A stretch of 64,000 nucleotides of DNA from Diplosphaera chodatii. Taxonomy: Eukaryota; Chlorophyta; Trebouxiophyceae; Prasiolales; Stichococcaceae. The translations under genes were made by a program, and so were the position numbers. Within the stretch, counting starts at the first letter, position 1. Every line of letters starts with the position of its first letter. Below, one piece after another: positions 34,082 to 44,265 of the stretch. The DNA is taken from assembly GCA_032358165.1 (NCBI GenBank), contig JAALGY010000010.1:558001-622000 (forward strand). Reading direction: 5' to 3'. The notes beneath the pieces were generated by a model. The model had not been told where the DNA came from and searched no databases. It saw nothing but the letters and a program-made list of their open reading frames with translations.

Positions 34082-34190
34082 CCGGGGGTGGGGGTGGGGG
34101 TGGGGGTGCCTAAACCCTAAACCCTAATTCCAAGTTTCCAAGATAGCTTCTCGGATATTTTTGGATTTTAGGGTTTAGGGTTTAGTAGCT
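34082..34190. repeat. G-rich tract and inverted interstitial telomeric repeats
   Basis: Four GGGGGT units are followed by CCTAAACCCTAAACCCTAA, a ~55-bp AT-richer spacer and TTTAGGGTTTAGGGTTTAG. The motifs face each other as an inverted pair. Too short to be a telomere end. Confidence 0.85.
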
Positions 34191-34677
34191 GGCGGGAGAT
34201 GGGGGCGGCAGGAAGTAGCGACGATAGGTGACGGGAAGCAGGTAGCAGGTGAGGGGAGGCTGGTGGCAGGAAGCTGCAAGGGTAGACGGCAGGAAGCAGG
34301 CAGCTGAAAGGCGGGGGTGGCCGGAAGTAGCGACGGCAGGCGGTAGGAAGCAGGCAGGAAGCGGATGCCCGTGTGCGGCACAAAGGCCCACGCTAGGCTG
34401 GCCTCGAGGCCGCCCGGTGGGGCGCGCGGACAAGATGGTCGACGGATCTAGGAGCAAGGGTGTAGGTGAGGCACTCTACGTGGTTGCGTCCAGGATGGAG
34501 GCGGCGTTTGGGAGGGGCGCGGCGCGCAAGGTCGACGGAGGGCTCAGCTGTGCACGGGGCTGCTGGGCGCTCACGGCGGCTGCTGGGCACGCGGCTCTCG
34601 CGGACTGCTCGTCTCACTGAGGTGAATCACCGTGTGCAATGCTGCAGAGGGCGATTTTGAGAGTGAAAACGAGAAGT

Positions 34678-35676
34678 GCCACTCACCTTCACCTACACCC
34701 TCACACCTCACCTGCCAGCACCCGCCGTCGCCATCACCTTCACTTTCGGTCCCATCCTGGACTCCCACCGCCACTCACCTTCACCTACACCCTCACACCT
34801 CACCTGCCAGCACCCGCCGTCGCCATCACCTTCACTTTCGGTCCCATCCTGGACTCCCACCGCCGCTCACCTTCACCTACACCCTCACACCTCACCTGCC
34901 AGCGCCCGCCATCGCCTTCACCTTCACTTTCGGTCCCATCCTGGACTCCCACCGCCGCTCACCTTCACCTACACCCTCACACCTCACCTGCCAGCGCCCG
35001 CCATCGCCATCACCTTCACTTTCGGTCCCATCCCGGACTCCCACGCCCGCTCACCCTCACCTACACCCTCACACCTCACCTGCCAACACCCGCCGTCGCC
35101 ATCACCTTCACTTTCGGTCCCGTACCGGACTCCCACCGCCGCTCACCTTCGCCTACACCCCCACACCTCACCTGCCAGCACCCGCCGTCGCCTTCACCTT
35201 CACCTTCAGTCCCATCCTGGACTCCCGCCACCACTCACCTTCACCTACACCCTCACACCTCACCTGCCAGCACCCGCCGTCGCCTTCACCTTCACTTTCA
35301 GTCCCATCCCGGACTCCCACCGCCGCTCACCTTCACCTACACCTTCACACCTCACCTGCCAGCACCCGCCGTCGCCTTCACCGTCACTTTCGGTCCCATC
35401 CTGGACTCCCACCGCCGCTTACCTTCGCCTACACCCTCACACCTCACCTGCCAACAACCCAGGTCGCCATCACCTTTACTTTCGGTCCCATCCTGGACTC
35501 CCACCGCCGCTCACCGTCACCTGCACCCTCACACCTCGCCTGCCAGCACCCGCCGTCGCCATCACCTTCACTTTCGGTCCCATCCTGGACTCCCACCGCC
35601 GCTCACCTTCGCCTGCACCCTCACACCTCACCTGCCAGCACCCCCCGTCACCATCCCCTTCACTTTCGGTCCCATC
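34678..35676 (+). repeat. LINE-B 92-bp minisatellite, ~11 units
   Basis: C-rich strand on plus (CACCTGCCAGCACCCGCC, TTTCGGTCCCATCCTGG). Three overlapping plus frames stay open through the whole array and read into the LINE-A at 35677. They are repeat translations, not genes. Confidence 0.9.
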
Positions 35677-36482
35677 GCTGGCCATCTGCCGGTTCTGGAA
35701 CCGGCTGGTCGCAATGCCGGACACACGCCTCACCAAGCAGGCATTCCTGGAGAACTGTGCTCTGGCCACCCGGCCGGGGCGCAGCAAGACCAGCTCAGCA
35801 TGCTGGGCTGCCCAGGTGTGCTCGTTCCTGCACTTCATGTCACCCATCGTTGACGGCGTGCCGCAGCGCATTGACACTTCGGTTGTCAGTGCACACCTGC
35901 AGCGCCGCACATTCGATGCTGTGAATGGCAGCGACCTGCGCAAAGTGCGTGAGTGGCTGGGAGTCAGGGGCCCTGTCAACGGTGACAACTACCAGCTGGC
36001 CGGCTACTTGCAGGCAGTCGCCTCCAAGACCGGTCGTCGGCGGTTAGCACAGTTTCGGATGGGCAGTCACATGCTGGGGGTGGAAACAGGGAGGTGGCAG
36101 CGTCTGCCGCGGGCAGAGCGGCTGTGTCAGCGGTGTAGCTGCGGCGTGGTGGATGATGAGGCGCACATGGTCTGGGGGTGTCCTGCTCTAGTAGATCAGA
36201 GGGTGCAGCATTCTGAGCTGTTTCAGGACAGCGACATCACCTCAGTGCCGGACTTTATGCAGCAGGATGCCGGGCAACTGGCAGCCTTTTTGCGTGTTTG
36301 TCATGATCATTGTGCAGAGTTGGAGGGGTGTACATCCAACCGGGATTGAGTGGACCCATTCTGTCAGCGGGGAGTGAACGGTTTCGGACACGACTCGTTG
36401 TGCATGTTGCTCTGGGTTATTCCGCCAGAGCCTGTGGCTAGGCCAAAATGGCCCACCACCAGTATGTAATCAATGTCAAATG
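35677..36482 (+). mobile_element. LINE-A 3' third, inserted in minisatellite
   Basis: CCATC at 35672-35676 and 36483-36487 is the target duplication. The copy starts at LAICRFWNRL and ends TCAATGTCAAATG. The insertion point is the same base of the 92-bp unit as for the copies at 47156-50213 and 60561-60766. Confidence 0.87.
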
Positions 36483-37372
36483 CCATCCTGGACTCCCACC
36501 GCCGCTCACCGTCACCTACACCCTCACACCTCACCTGCCAGCACCCGCCGTCGCCTTCACCTTCACTTTCACCCCATACCGGACTCCCACCGCCGCTCAC
36601 CGTCTTCTACACCCTCACACCTCACCTGCCAGCACCCGCCGTCGCCTTCGCCTTCACTTTCAGTCCCATCCTGGACTCCCACCGCCGCTCACCTTCACCT
36701 ACACCCTCACACCTCACCTGCCAGCACCCGCCGTCGCCTTCACCTTCACCTCCGGTCCCATCCTGGACTCCCACCGCCGCTCACCGTCACCTACACCCTC
36801 ACACCTCACCTGCCAGCACCCGCCGTCGCCATCGCCTTCACCTTCGGTCCCATCCTGGACTCCCACCGCCACTCACCTTCCCCTACACCCTCACACCTCA
36901 CCTGCCAGCACCCGCCGTCCCCTTCACCTTCACTTTCAGTCCCATCCCGGACTCCCACCGCCGCTCACCTTCACCTACACCTTCACACCTCACCTGCCAG
37001 CACCCGCCGTCGCCATCACCGTCACTTTCGGTCCCATCCTGGACTCCCACCGCCGCTCACCGTCACCTGCACCCTCACACCTCGCCTGCCAGCACCCGCC
37101 GTCGCCATCACCTTTACTTTCGGTCCCATCCTGGACTCCCACCGCCGCTCACCGTCACCTGCACCCTCACACCTCGCCTGCCAGCACCCGCCGTCGCCAT
37201 CACCTTCACTTTCGGTCCCATCCTGGACTCCCACCGCCGCTCACCTTCGCCTGCACCCTCACACCTCACCTGCCAGCACCCCCCGTCGCCATCACCTTCA
37301 CTTTCGGTCCCATCCTGGACTCCCACCGCCGCTCACCTTCGCCTACACCCTCACACCTCACCTGCCCAGTCA
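36483..37372 (+). repeat. LINE-B 92-bp minisatellite, ~10 units
   Basis: Continuation of the array after the LINE-A. Two near-identical consecutive units (about 37030-37210, with TCACCTGCACCCTCACACCTCGCC) suggest recent local duplication. Confidence 0.9.
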
Positions 37373-37983
37373 GCACTGGGCCGAGATCAAGAACAAGAGC
37401 AAGAGCAAGACCAAGACCTTAGTAGCATGACAACACCTAGCAGCGGCCACCCGCGGAGCCCGCGCGGATGGGAGCACCTGCCTCAGAAGACCCTGGTGCC
37501 CGGTGTTGTGCATATCGGACAGCTTGCGGCGTCAGCCGCCAGCCCTCTGTTGTTTGCCAGCGCCAGCCCTCAGTCCCTTTGGGTTTGGTTGCTTTCACCA
37601 GCATGCAGGGCGCCTCGCGGCGTGTCCGGTCCCAGCGGGCCCAGAGCTCGGCGTACTTGTACGCAACCGGTCCCTGCATGTCTGCGCGGGGTTTTCTGGG
37701 TTTACCCGCGGGTGCCGTGGCACGTGGACAGACAGACGTTTTGACATTTCTAGAGTGATAGACCTGCAGCGGTGCGACTTCGCCGCGAGTGCGTGGCATT
37801 GCTGCCGCCGCCGCCAGGTCCCCGCACTTGTACGACCATTAGGTAGCCTTCATCATCGGGACTATTGCCTTTCGCTGGTCTCATGGGCCCTGCATTCCCT
37901 TGTGGTTTCAGTGTCCTCCATCGACATATTTCGAACATGACGTTTTGATGACATACTCAGCCGCCCTCACGTTCACACGTGAG

Positions 37984-38010
37984 AATGTCAATGTCAATGT
38001 CAATGTCAAT
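37984..38010 (+). mobile_element. LINE-A tail-only insertion
   Basis: 27 bp of AATGTC repeats (4.5 units) between GTGAG at 37979-37983 and GTGAG at 38011-38015, in the otherwise invariant LINE-B 3' end. No LINE-A body is present, so only the terminal repeat was copied in. Confidence 0.78.
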
Positions 38011-38450
38011 GTGAGAAGCCGCATTGTGCCGCAGAGCCTTGTTCTTGAGCTTGGTTCTGGTCTGGACGCCCTTTGTAAAAAACAAACAAACAAACAAACA
38101 AACAAAACCACCCACCACGCCTCCACAGGCCAGCCCCTTCACGCCGTCTCCTACGGTTCTACGCCTTCACCATCACCTTCAGCAGCTTCTACGTCGTCAT
38201 AGAAGCCGCCTGCAGCCGGCCCTGCGTCGCTAGCCGGACTTCGGGGGCGGTTCGGTTTGGCGATCAGCAGGGATCCCGCAGCACAGCGGTTTCGGAAACC
38301 GCCTTCACAGCCTGGCCGGCGTCGTCACAGCTCTGCAGCCATCACACACGGCGTCATGATGCGCTCTGACAGCCGTTAGCCCGACATCAGCCTCCACAGC
38401 AGCCGCTTCAGCCGCCTGCGCCGCATGCGCGACTGCGCTGCTGCAGGCTT

Positions 38451-38541
38451 TTGTTTGTTTGTTTGTTTGTTTTTTACAAAGGGCGTCCAGACCAGAACCA
38501 AGCTCAAGAACGAGGCTCTGCGGCACAATGCGGCTTCTCAC
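38451..38541 (-). mobile_element. LINE-B/D 3' end, 91 bp
   Basis: (TTTG)n tail and ~70 bp of 3' sequence ending CTTCTCAC. The 14-bp target duplication GCTGCTGCAGGCTT is at 38437-38450 and, after a SINE inserted into it, at 38711-38724. Confidence 0.75.
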
Positions 38542-38548
38542 GCTGCTG

Positions 38549-38710
38549 GAATGGATAGCGGTAAGGGAAGTGCAAATAGCGATGGAAAAGGACCTTTGAC
38601 CGGAAGGCTGTTTGTGTATTGCGTTTTTCAACGACTTATATACACAAACCATGGAGGGCAGATTGCCGAAGCAACCACTTGCATAGGGTGGGGTGGGTTG
38701 GTCCCACACG
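38549..38710 (-). mobile_element. SINE-C, 5'-truncated
   Basis: GCTGCTG at 38542-38548 and 38711-38717. It lacks the T-arm/B-box head, ending at GGTCCCACACG. Confidence 0.78.
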
Positions 38711-38911
38711 GCTGCTGCAGGCTTGGTCACCCAGTAGCGGCCAGGCGCACATCTAGCGTTCAGCGGCGTACGGCATCCATCTACGCAGCTTCAGCAGCGC
38801 CTTGGCTCTTGTCATACCCCGTTTGCAGCGGTTTGGGGGAGCCTGCTGTAGACTGGCGTCTGGCATCAGCTGCGCCGCCTTGCCATCGACAGCCGACACC
38901 CACACACCTGA

Positions 38912-39354
38912 CATTGACATTGATTACATACTGGTGGTGGGCCATTTTGGCCTAGCCACAGGCTCTGGCGGAATAACCCAGAGCAACATGCACAACGAGT
39001 CGTGTCCGAAACCGTTCACTCCCCGCTGACAGGATGGTTCCACTCAAGCCCGGTTGGATGTACACCCCTCCAACTCTGCACAATGATCATGACAAACCCG
39101 CAAAAAGGCTGCCAGTTGCCCGGCATCTTGCTGCACAAAGTCCGCCACTGAGGTGATGTCGCTGTCCTGAAACAGCTCAGAATGCTGCACCCTCTGATCT
39201 ACTAGAGCTGGACAACCCCAGACCATATGCGCCTCATCATCCACCTCGCCGCAGCTACACCGCTGACACAGCCGCTCTGCCCGCGGCAGACGCTGCCACC
39301 TCCCTGTTTCCACCCCCAGCATGTGACTGCCCATCCGAAACTGTGCTAACCGCC
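38912..39354 (-). mobile_element. LINE-A 3' fragment in element D
   Basis: Tail, 3' UTR and the last ~100 codons of ORF2 (GSHMLGVETGRW onward). It separates element D pieces at 38911 and 39355. Confidence 0.83.
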
Positions 39355-39470
39355 GACACCGTTCTTCTCAGACTGCAGATGCACATACTTGCGGCTGAGT
39401 CACAGTGTCATATCGGCGTGTGCTGCCTGCTCAGCCGCGCAGCTTCATCATCGCTAGCTGCCGCCGCCGC

Positions 39471-39756
39471 CATTGACATTGACATTGATTACATACTGGT
39501 GGTGGGCCATTTTGGCCTAGCCACAGGCTCTGGCGGAATAACCCAGAGCAACATGCACAACGAGTCGTGTCCGAAACCGTTCACTCCCCGCTGACAGAAT
39601 GGTTCCACTCAATCCCGGTTGGATGTACACCCCTCCAACTCTGCACAATGATCATGACAAACCCGCAAAAAGGCTGCCAGTTGCCCGGCATCCTGCTGCA
39701 TAAAGTCCGGCACTGAGGTGATGTCGCTGTCCTGAAACAGCTCTGAATGCATACGG
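39471..39756 (-). mobile_element. LINE-A 3' fragment
   Basis: Tail, 3' UTR and ~50 terminal codons, cut at CAGCTCTGAATGC where minisatellite sequence begins. Confidence 0.82.
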
Positions 39757-40351
39757 GACCGAAAGTGAAGGTGAAGGCGACGGCGGGTGCTGGCAGGTGA
39801 GGTGTGGGGGTGTAGGCGAAGGTGAGCGGCGGTGGGAGTCCAGGACGGGACCGAAATTGAAAGTGATGGCGACGGCGGGTGCTAGCAGGTGAGGTGTGAG
39901 GGTGTAGGTGAGGGTGAGCGGCGGTGGGAGTCCAGGATGGGACCGAAAGTGAAGGTGAAGGCGACGGCGGGTGGAATGGATAGCGGTAAGGGAAGTGCAA
40001 ATAGCGATGGAAAAGGACCTTTGACCGGAAGGCTGTGTGTGTATTGCGTTTTTCAACGACTTATATACACAAACCATGGAGGGCAGATTGCCGAAGCAAC
40101 CACTTGCATAGGGTGGGGTGGGTTGGTCCCACACGGAACTAGACCCGAAACTTCCGCCACCGCCAGGGATCGAACCCGGTCCCTGAACGGTGTCCAATGG
40201 GTGCCGGCAGATGAGGTGTGAGGGTGTAGGTGACGGTGAGCGGCGGTGGGAGTCCAGGATGGGACCGAAAGTGAAGGTGAAGGCGACGGCGGGTGCTGGC
40301 AGGTGAGGTGTGAGGGTGTAGGCGAAGGTGAGTGGCGGTGGGAGTCCAGGA
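39757..40351 (-). repeat. LINE-B minisatellite with SINE-C inside
   Basis: About four 92-bp units, G-rich on plus. SINE-C at 39974-40197 has GGGTG on both sides. Its right flank (GGGTGCCGGCAGATGAGG) recurs next to the SINE copies at 43611 and 45961, so these are descendants of one insertion. Confidence 0.8.
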
Positions 40352-40777
40352 TTTTTGTTTGTTTGTTTGTTTGTTTTTTACAAAGAGCGTCCAGACCAGA
40401 ACCAAGCTCAAGAACAAGGCTCTGCGGCACAATGCGGCTTCTCACGTGTGAACGTGAGGGCGGCTGAGTATGTCATCAAAACGTCATGTTCGAAATATGT
40501 CGATGGAGGACACTGAAACCACAAGGGAATGCAGGGCCCATGAGACCAGCGAAGGGCAATAGTCTCGATGAGGAAGGCTACCTAATGGTCGTACAAGTGC
40601 GGGGACCTAGCGGCGGCGGCAGCAATGCCACGCACTCGCGGCTAAGTCGCACCGCTGCAGGTCTATCACTCTAGAAATGTCAAAACGTCTGTCTGTCCAC
40701 GTGCCACGGCACCCGCGGGTAAACCCAGAAAACCCCGCGCAGACATGCAGGGACCGGTTGCGTACAAGTACGCCGAG
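40352..40777 (-). mobile_element. LINE-B 3' end
   Basis: (TTTG)n tail, the TGTAA-bearing 3' part and the conserved region up to GTACAAGTACGCCGAG, where it is 5'-truncated beside filler DNA. Confidence 0.82.
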
Positions 40778-40800
40778 TAGTAGATAGTACGCCGTACTAT
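40778..40800. other. Filler with near-palindrome at LINE-B/LINE-A junction
   Basis: AGATAGTAC-GCC-GTACTATCT: nine-base arms around a 3-nt centre. The right arm is native LINE-A (GTACTATCT, cf. CCACTATCTCC). The left arm is not in either element, pointing to templated synthesis at the junction. Confidence 0.7.
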
Positions 40801-41968
40801 CTCCAACCCTTTTCGGGATTTACATTGACGATTTCCAAGCGGAGCTGGAGGCTGCCGGCGCGGACCTGGACCTGCCCACCCTATGTGGTGTGCAGGCACC
40901 TGCCCTCTTCTATGCAGATGATCTGGACCTGGTGTCCACATCCGTACGCGGCCTGCAGGCGCAGCTCGACCTGCTGGAGTCGTACTGCAAGCGGTGGCGC
41001 CTCACCGTCAACGTGAAGAAGACTAAGGTCGTGGTGTACGGAGCCCAGGCTGCTGCACCACCGGTTCTCACCTACATGCATGCTCCCATCGAAGTGCTGG
41101 ACTCGTTTACATATTTGGGGGTTGACATCTCCAGTCGTAGTTCTTTTGCTGCCGCTAGCATCGGCAGAGCGGCCTCCGCCCAGCGCGCCGCACTTGCATT
41201 GCAGCATCGTTGCCATGACCTGAGTTTGCATGACCCAGCACTGCAGCTACACTTGTTCGATGCACTAGTACGTCCTGTTATGCTTTATGGTGTCGAAACA
41301 TGGGGTCCTGGGGCGTTGTGCGGTAGTGGCATGGACACTTGTGAGCTTGTCCATCGGAAGTTTCTTCGGTCTGTTCTTGGAGTGCGTACAGGCACTCCCA
41401 ACGTGGCGGTGTTGGGGGAGCTTGGGCGATTCCCGGTGGCACACACGGCAACGCTGGCCATCTGCCGGTTCTGGAACCGGCTGGTCGCAATGCCGGACAC
41501 ACGCCTCACCAAGCAGGCATTCCTGGAGAACTGTGCTCTGGCCACCCAGCCGGGGCGCAGCAAGACCAGCTCAGCATGCTGGGCTGCCCAGGTGTGCTCG
41601 TTCCTGCACTTCATGTCACCCATCGTTGACGGCGTGCCGCAGCGCATTGACACTTCGGTTGTCAGTGCACACCTGCAGCGCCACACATTCGATGCTGTGA
41701 ATGGCAGCGACTTGCGCAAAGTGCGTGAGTGGCTGGGAGTCAGGGGCCCTGTCAACGGTGACAACTACCAGCTGGCCGGCTACTTGCAGGCAGTCGCCTC
41801 CAAGACCGGTCGTCGGCGGTTAGCACAGTTTCGGATGGGCAGTCACATGCTGGGGGTGGAGACAGGGAGGTGGCAGCGTCTGCCGCGGGCAGAGCGGCTG
41901 TGTCAGCGGTGTAGCTGCGGCGTGGTGGATGATGAGGCGCACATGGTTTGGGGGTGTCCAGCTCTAGT
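40795..41968 (+). mobile_element. LINE-A lacking its 3' end
   Basis: Starts in RT at LSPTLFGIYIDDF and stops at GGGGTGTCCAGCTCTAG inside the C-terminal knuckle region, where a (TTTG)n LINE-B tail takes over. The remainder may be the piece at 51855-52168. Confidence 0.82.
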
Positions 41969-42699
41969 TTGTTTGTTTGTTTGTTTGTTTGTTTGTTTTT
42001 TACAAAGGGCGTCCAGACCAGAACCAAGCTCAAGAACGAGGCTCTGCGGCACAATGCGGCTTCTCACGTGTGAACATGAGGGCGGCTGAGTATGTCACCA
42101 AAACCTCATGTTCGAAATATGTCAATGGAGGACACTGAAACCACAAGGGAATGCAGGGCCCATGAGACCAGCGCAAGGCAATAGTCCCGATGAGGAAGGC
42201 TACCTAATGGTCGTACAAGTGCGGGGACCTAGCGGCGGCGGCAGCAATGCCACGCACACGCGGCTGAGTCGCACCGCTGCAGGTCTATCATCCTAGAAAT
42301 GTCCAAACGTCTGTCTGTCCACGTGCCACGGCACCCGCGGGTAAACCCAGAAAACCCCGCGCAGACATGCAGGGACCGGTTGCGTACAAGTACGCCGAGC
42401 TCTGGGCCCGCTGGGACCGGATACGCCGCGAGGCGCCCTGCATGCTGGTGAAAGCAACCAAACCCAAAGGGACTGAGGGCTGGCGCTGGCAGACAACAGA
42501 GGGCTGGCGGCTGACGCCGCAGGCTGTCCGATATGCACAACACCGGGCACCAGGGTCTTCTGAGGCAGGTGCTCCCATCCGCGCGGGCTCCGCGGGTGGC
42601 CGCTGCTAGGTGTTGTCATGCTACTAAGGTCTTGGTCTTGCTCTTGCTCTTGTTCTTGGTCTTGGCCCAGTGCCGACTGGGCAGATGAGGTACGGGCGT

Positions 42700-43981
42700 A
42701 TAGGTAAGGGTGAGTGGTGGTGGGAGTCCAGGATGGGACTGGAGGTGAAGGTGAAGGCGACTGCGGGCTCGCAGGCGAGGTGCGAGGGTGTAGGTGACGG
42801 TGAGTGGTGGTGGGAGTCCAAGATGGGACCGAAGGTGAAGGTGACGGCGACGGCGGGCGCTGGCAGGTGAGGTGTGAGGGTGTAGGTGAGGGTGAGCGGC
42901 GGTTGGAGTCCAGGATGGGACTGAAAGTGAAGGCGAAGGCGACGGCGGGTGCTGGCAGGCGAGGTGTGAGGGTGCAGGTGACGGTGAGGGGCGGTGGGAG
43001 TCCAGGATGGGACCGAAGGTGAAGGTGATGGCGACGGCGGGTGTTGGCAGGTGAGGTGTGAGGGTGTAGGTGAGGGTGAGCGGTGGTGGGAGTTCGGTAT
43101 GGGACCGAAAGTGAAGGTGAAGGCGACGGCGGGTGCCGGCAGATGAGGTGTGAGGGTGTAGTTGACGGTGAGCGGCGGTGGGAGTCCAGGATGGGACCGA
43201 AAGTGAAGGGGAAGGCGACGGCGGGTGCTGGCAGGTGAGGTGTGAGGGTGTAGGTGACGGTGAGCGGCGGTGGGAGCCCAGGATGGGACCGGAAGCGAAG
43301 GTGAAGGCGACGGCGGGTGCTGGCAGGTGAGGTGTGAGGGTGTAGGCGAAGGTGAGCGGCGGTGGGGGTCCAGGATGGGACCGAAAGTGGATAGCGGTAA
43401 GGGAAGTGCAAATAGCGATGGAAAAGGACCTTTGACCGGAAGGCTGTTTGTGTATTGCGTTTTTCAACGACTTATATACACAAACCATGGAGGGCAGATT
43501 GCCGAAGCAACCACTTGCATAGGGTGGGGTGGGTTGGTCCCACACGGAACTAGACCCGAAACTTCCGCCACCGCCAGGGATCGAACCCGGTCCCTGAACG
43601 GTGTCCAATGGGTGCCGGCAGATGAGGTGTGAGGGTGTAGGTGAAGGTGAGTGTCGGTGGGAGTCCAGGATGGGACCGAAGGTGAAGGTGATGGCGACGG
43701 CGGGTGCTGGCAGGTGAGGTGTGGGGGTGTAGGTGAAGGTGAGTGGCGGTGGGAGTCCAGGATGGGACCGAAGGTGAAGGTGATGGCGACGGCGGGTGCT
43801 GACAGGTGAGGTGTGGGGGTGTAGGTGAAGGTGAGTGTCGGTGGGAGTCCAGGATGGGACCGAAGGTGAAGGTGATGGCGACGGCGGGTGCTGGCAGGTG
43901 AGGTGTGGGGGTGTAGGTGAGGGTGAGCGGCGGTGGGAGTCCAGGATGGGACCGAAAGTGAAGGTGAAGGCGACGGCGGGT
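42700..43981 (-). repeat. LINE-B minisatellite, ~11 units, with SINE-C
   Basis: 92-bp units with G-rich strand on plus. A SINE-C occupies 43389-43611. Its left junction (GAAAGTG|GATAGCGG) lacks the tail GAAT and differs from its relatives, while the right flank is shared. Confidence 0.85.
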
Positions 43982-44006
43982 GGAATGGATAGCGGTAAGG
44001 GAAGTG

Positions 44007-44231
44007 GACTATTGCCTTGCGCTGGTCTCATGGGCCCTGCATTCCCTTGTGGTTTCAGTGTCCTCCATTGACATATTTCCACACTTGTTGTGTGACATGA
44101 TATTCTTTCGCCGCCCTCAGGTTCACACGTGAGACGCCGCATTGTGCCGCAGAGCCTTGTTCTTGAGCTTGGTTCTGGTCTGGACGCCCTTTGTAACAAA
44201 CAAACAAACAAACAAACAAACAAACAAACAA
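44007..44231 (+). mobile_element. LINE-B 3' end inside SINE-C
   Basis: Starts GACTATTGCCTTGCGC and ends in eight CAAA units after TTTGTAA. The 10-bp duplication AAGGGAAGTG is on both sides. Confidence 0.82.
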
Positions 44232-44265
44232 GGGAAGTGCAAATAGCGATGGAAAAGGACCTTTT

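Larger units (their letters stand above)
23255..34677 (-). mobile_element. LINE-B, longest copy (~4.2 kb after removing insertions)
   Basis: GCCACTCACC at 23245-23254 and 34678-34687 is a 10-bp target duplication, so this span is one insertion event. In sense order (right to left): GA-rich repeats, inverted telomeric motifs, G-rich tract, a ~95-bp minisatellite, the RT C-terminal region (32640-32357, then 25743-24946), the 92-bp minisatellite (24905-24050), the conserved 3' part and (CAAA)n tail at 23255. No RT catalytic core or endonuclease is present, so the 5' part is either another sequence captured on integration or a divergent leader. Nested: a SINE-C fragment (23891-23962), LINE-A copies (25744-32356), and SINE-C at 32756-33092 and 33757-33980. 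Confidence 0.78.
33546..34677. other. 5' part of the long LINE-B insertion, no gene seen
   Basis: Contains near-palindromic GGCACGTGCAGGCACGTGCC at 33570-33590, a SINE-C (33757-33980), a (GGGGGT)n tract (34082-34105), inverted telomeric motifs (34109-34190) and GA-rich irregular repeats with GGCAGGAAGC (34190-34370). I recognise no coding sequence. Confidence 0.5.
14061..38104 (+). mobile_element. LINE-B, 5'-truncated, spanning most of the left island
   Basis: AAACCACCCAC at 14050-14060 and 38105-38115 is an 11-bp target duplication. Pieces in order: end of the RT C-terminal frame (14061-14119), 3' region (21272-21331), minisatellite (23154-23254, 34678-35676, 36483-37372), terminal 3' part and (CAAA)n tail (37373-38104). 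Nested inside are a LINE-B at 14120-21271, a LINE-A at 21332-23153, a LINE-B at 23255-34677, a LINE-A at 35677-36482 and a tail-only insertion at 37984-38010. TGTAA precedes the tail. Confidence 0.8.
13750..39470 (+). mobile_element. Outermost element D, disassembled by later insertions
   Basis: Pieces 13750-14060, 38116-38911 and 39355-39470 join in order into one plus-strand element D. The first begins near the family 5' end (ACTTTCCGTTTTCACC) with the inverted repeat GTGCCAGGGGG/CCCCCTGGCAC. The remaining 3' part was not found adjacent. Everything between the pieces is later insertion, chiefly the LINE-B at 14061-38104. Confidence 0.75.

Noticed and set aside
34109..34190. True chromosome end
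   Set aside because: Fewer than three units on each side, in inverted arrangement, inside a defined LINE-B insertion.
34632..36349. Long plus-strand ORFs (400-550 codons) of Pro/His/Thr-rich repeats
   Set aside because: They are translations of the 92-bp minisatellite in each of its three open frames and run into LINE-A by chance.
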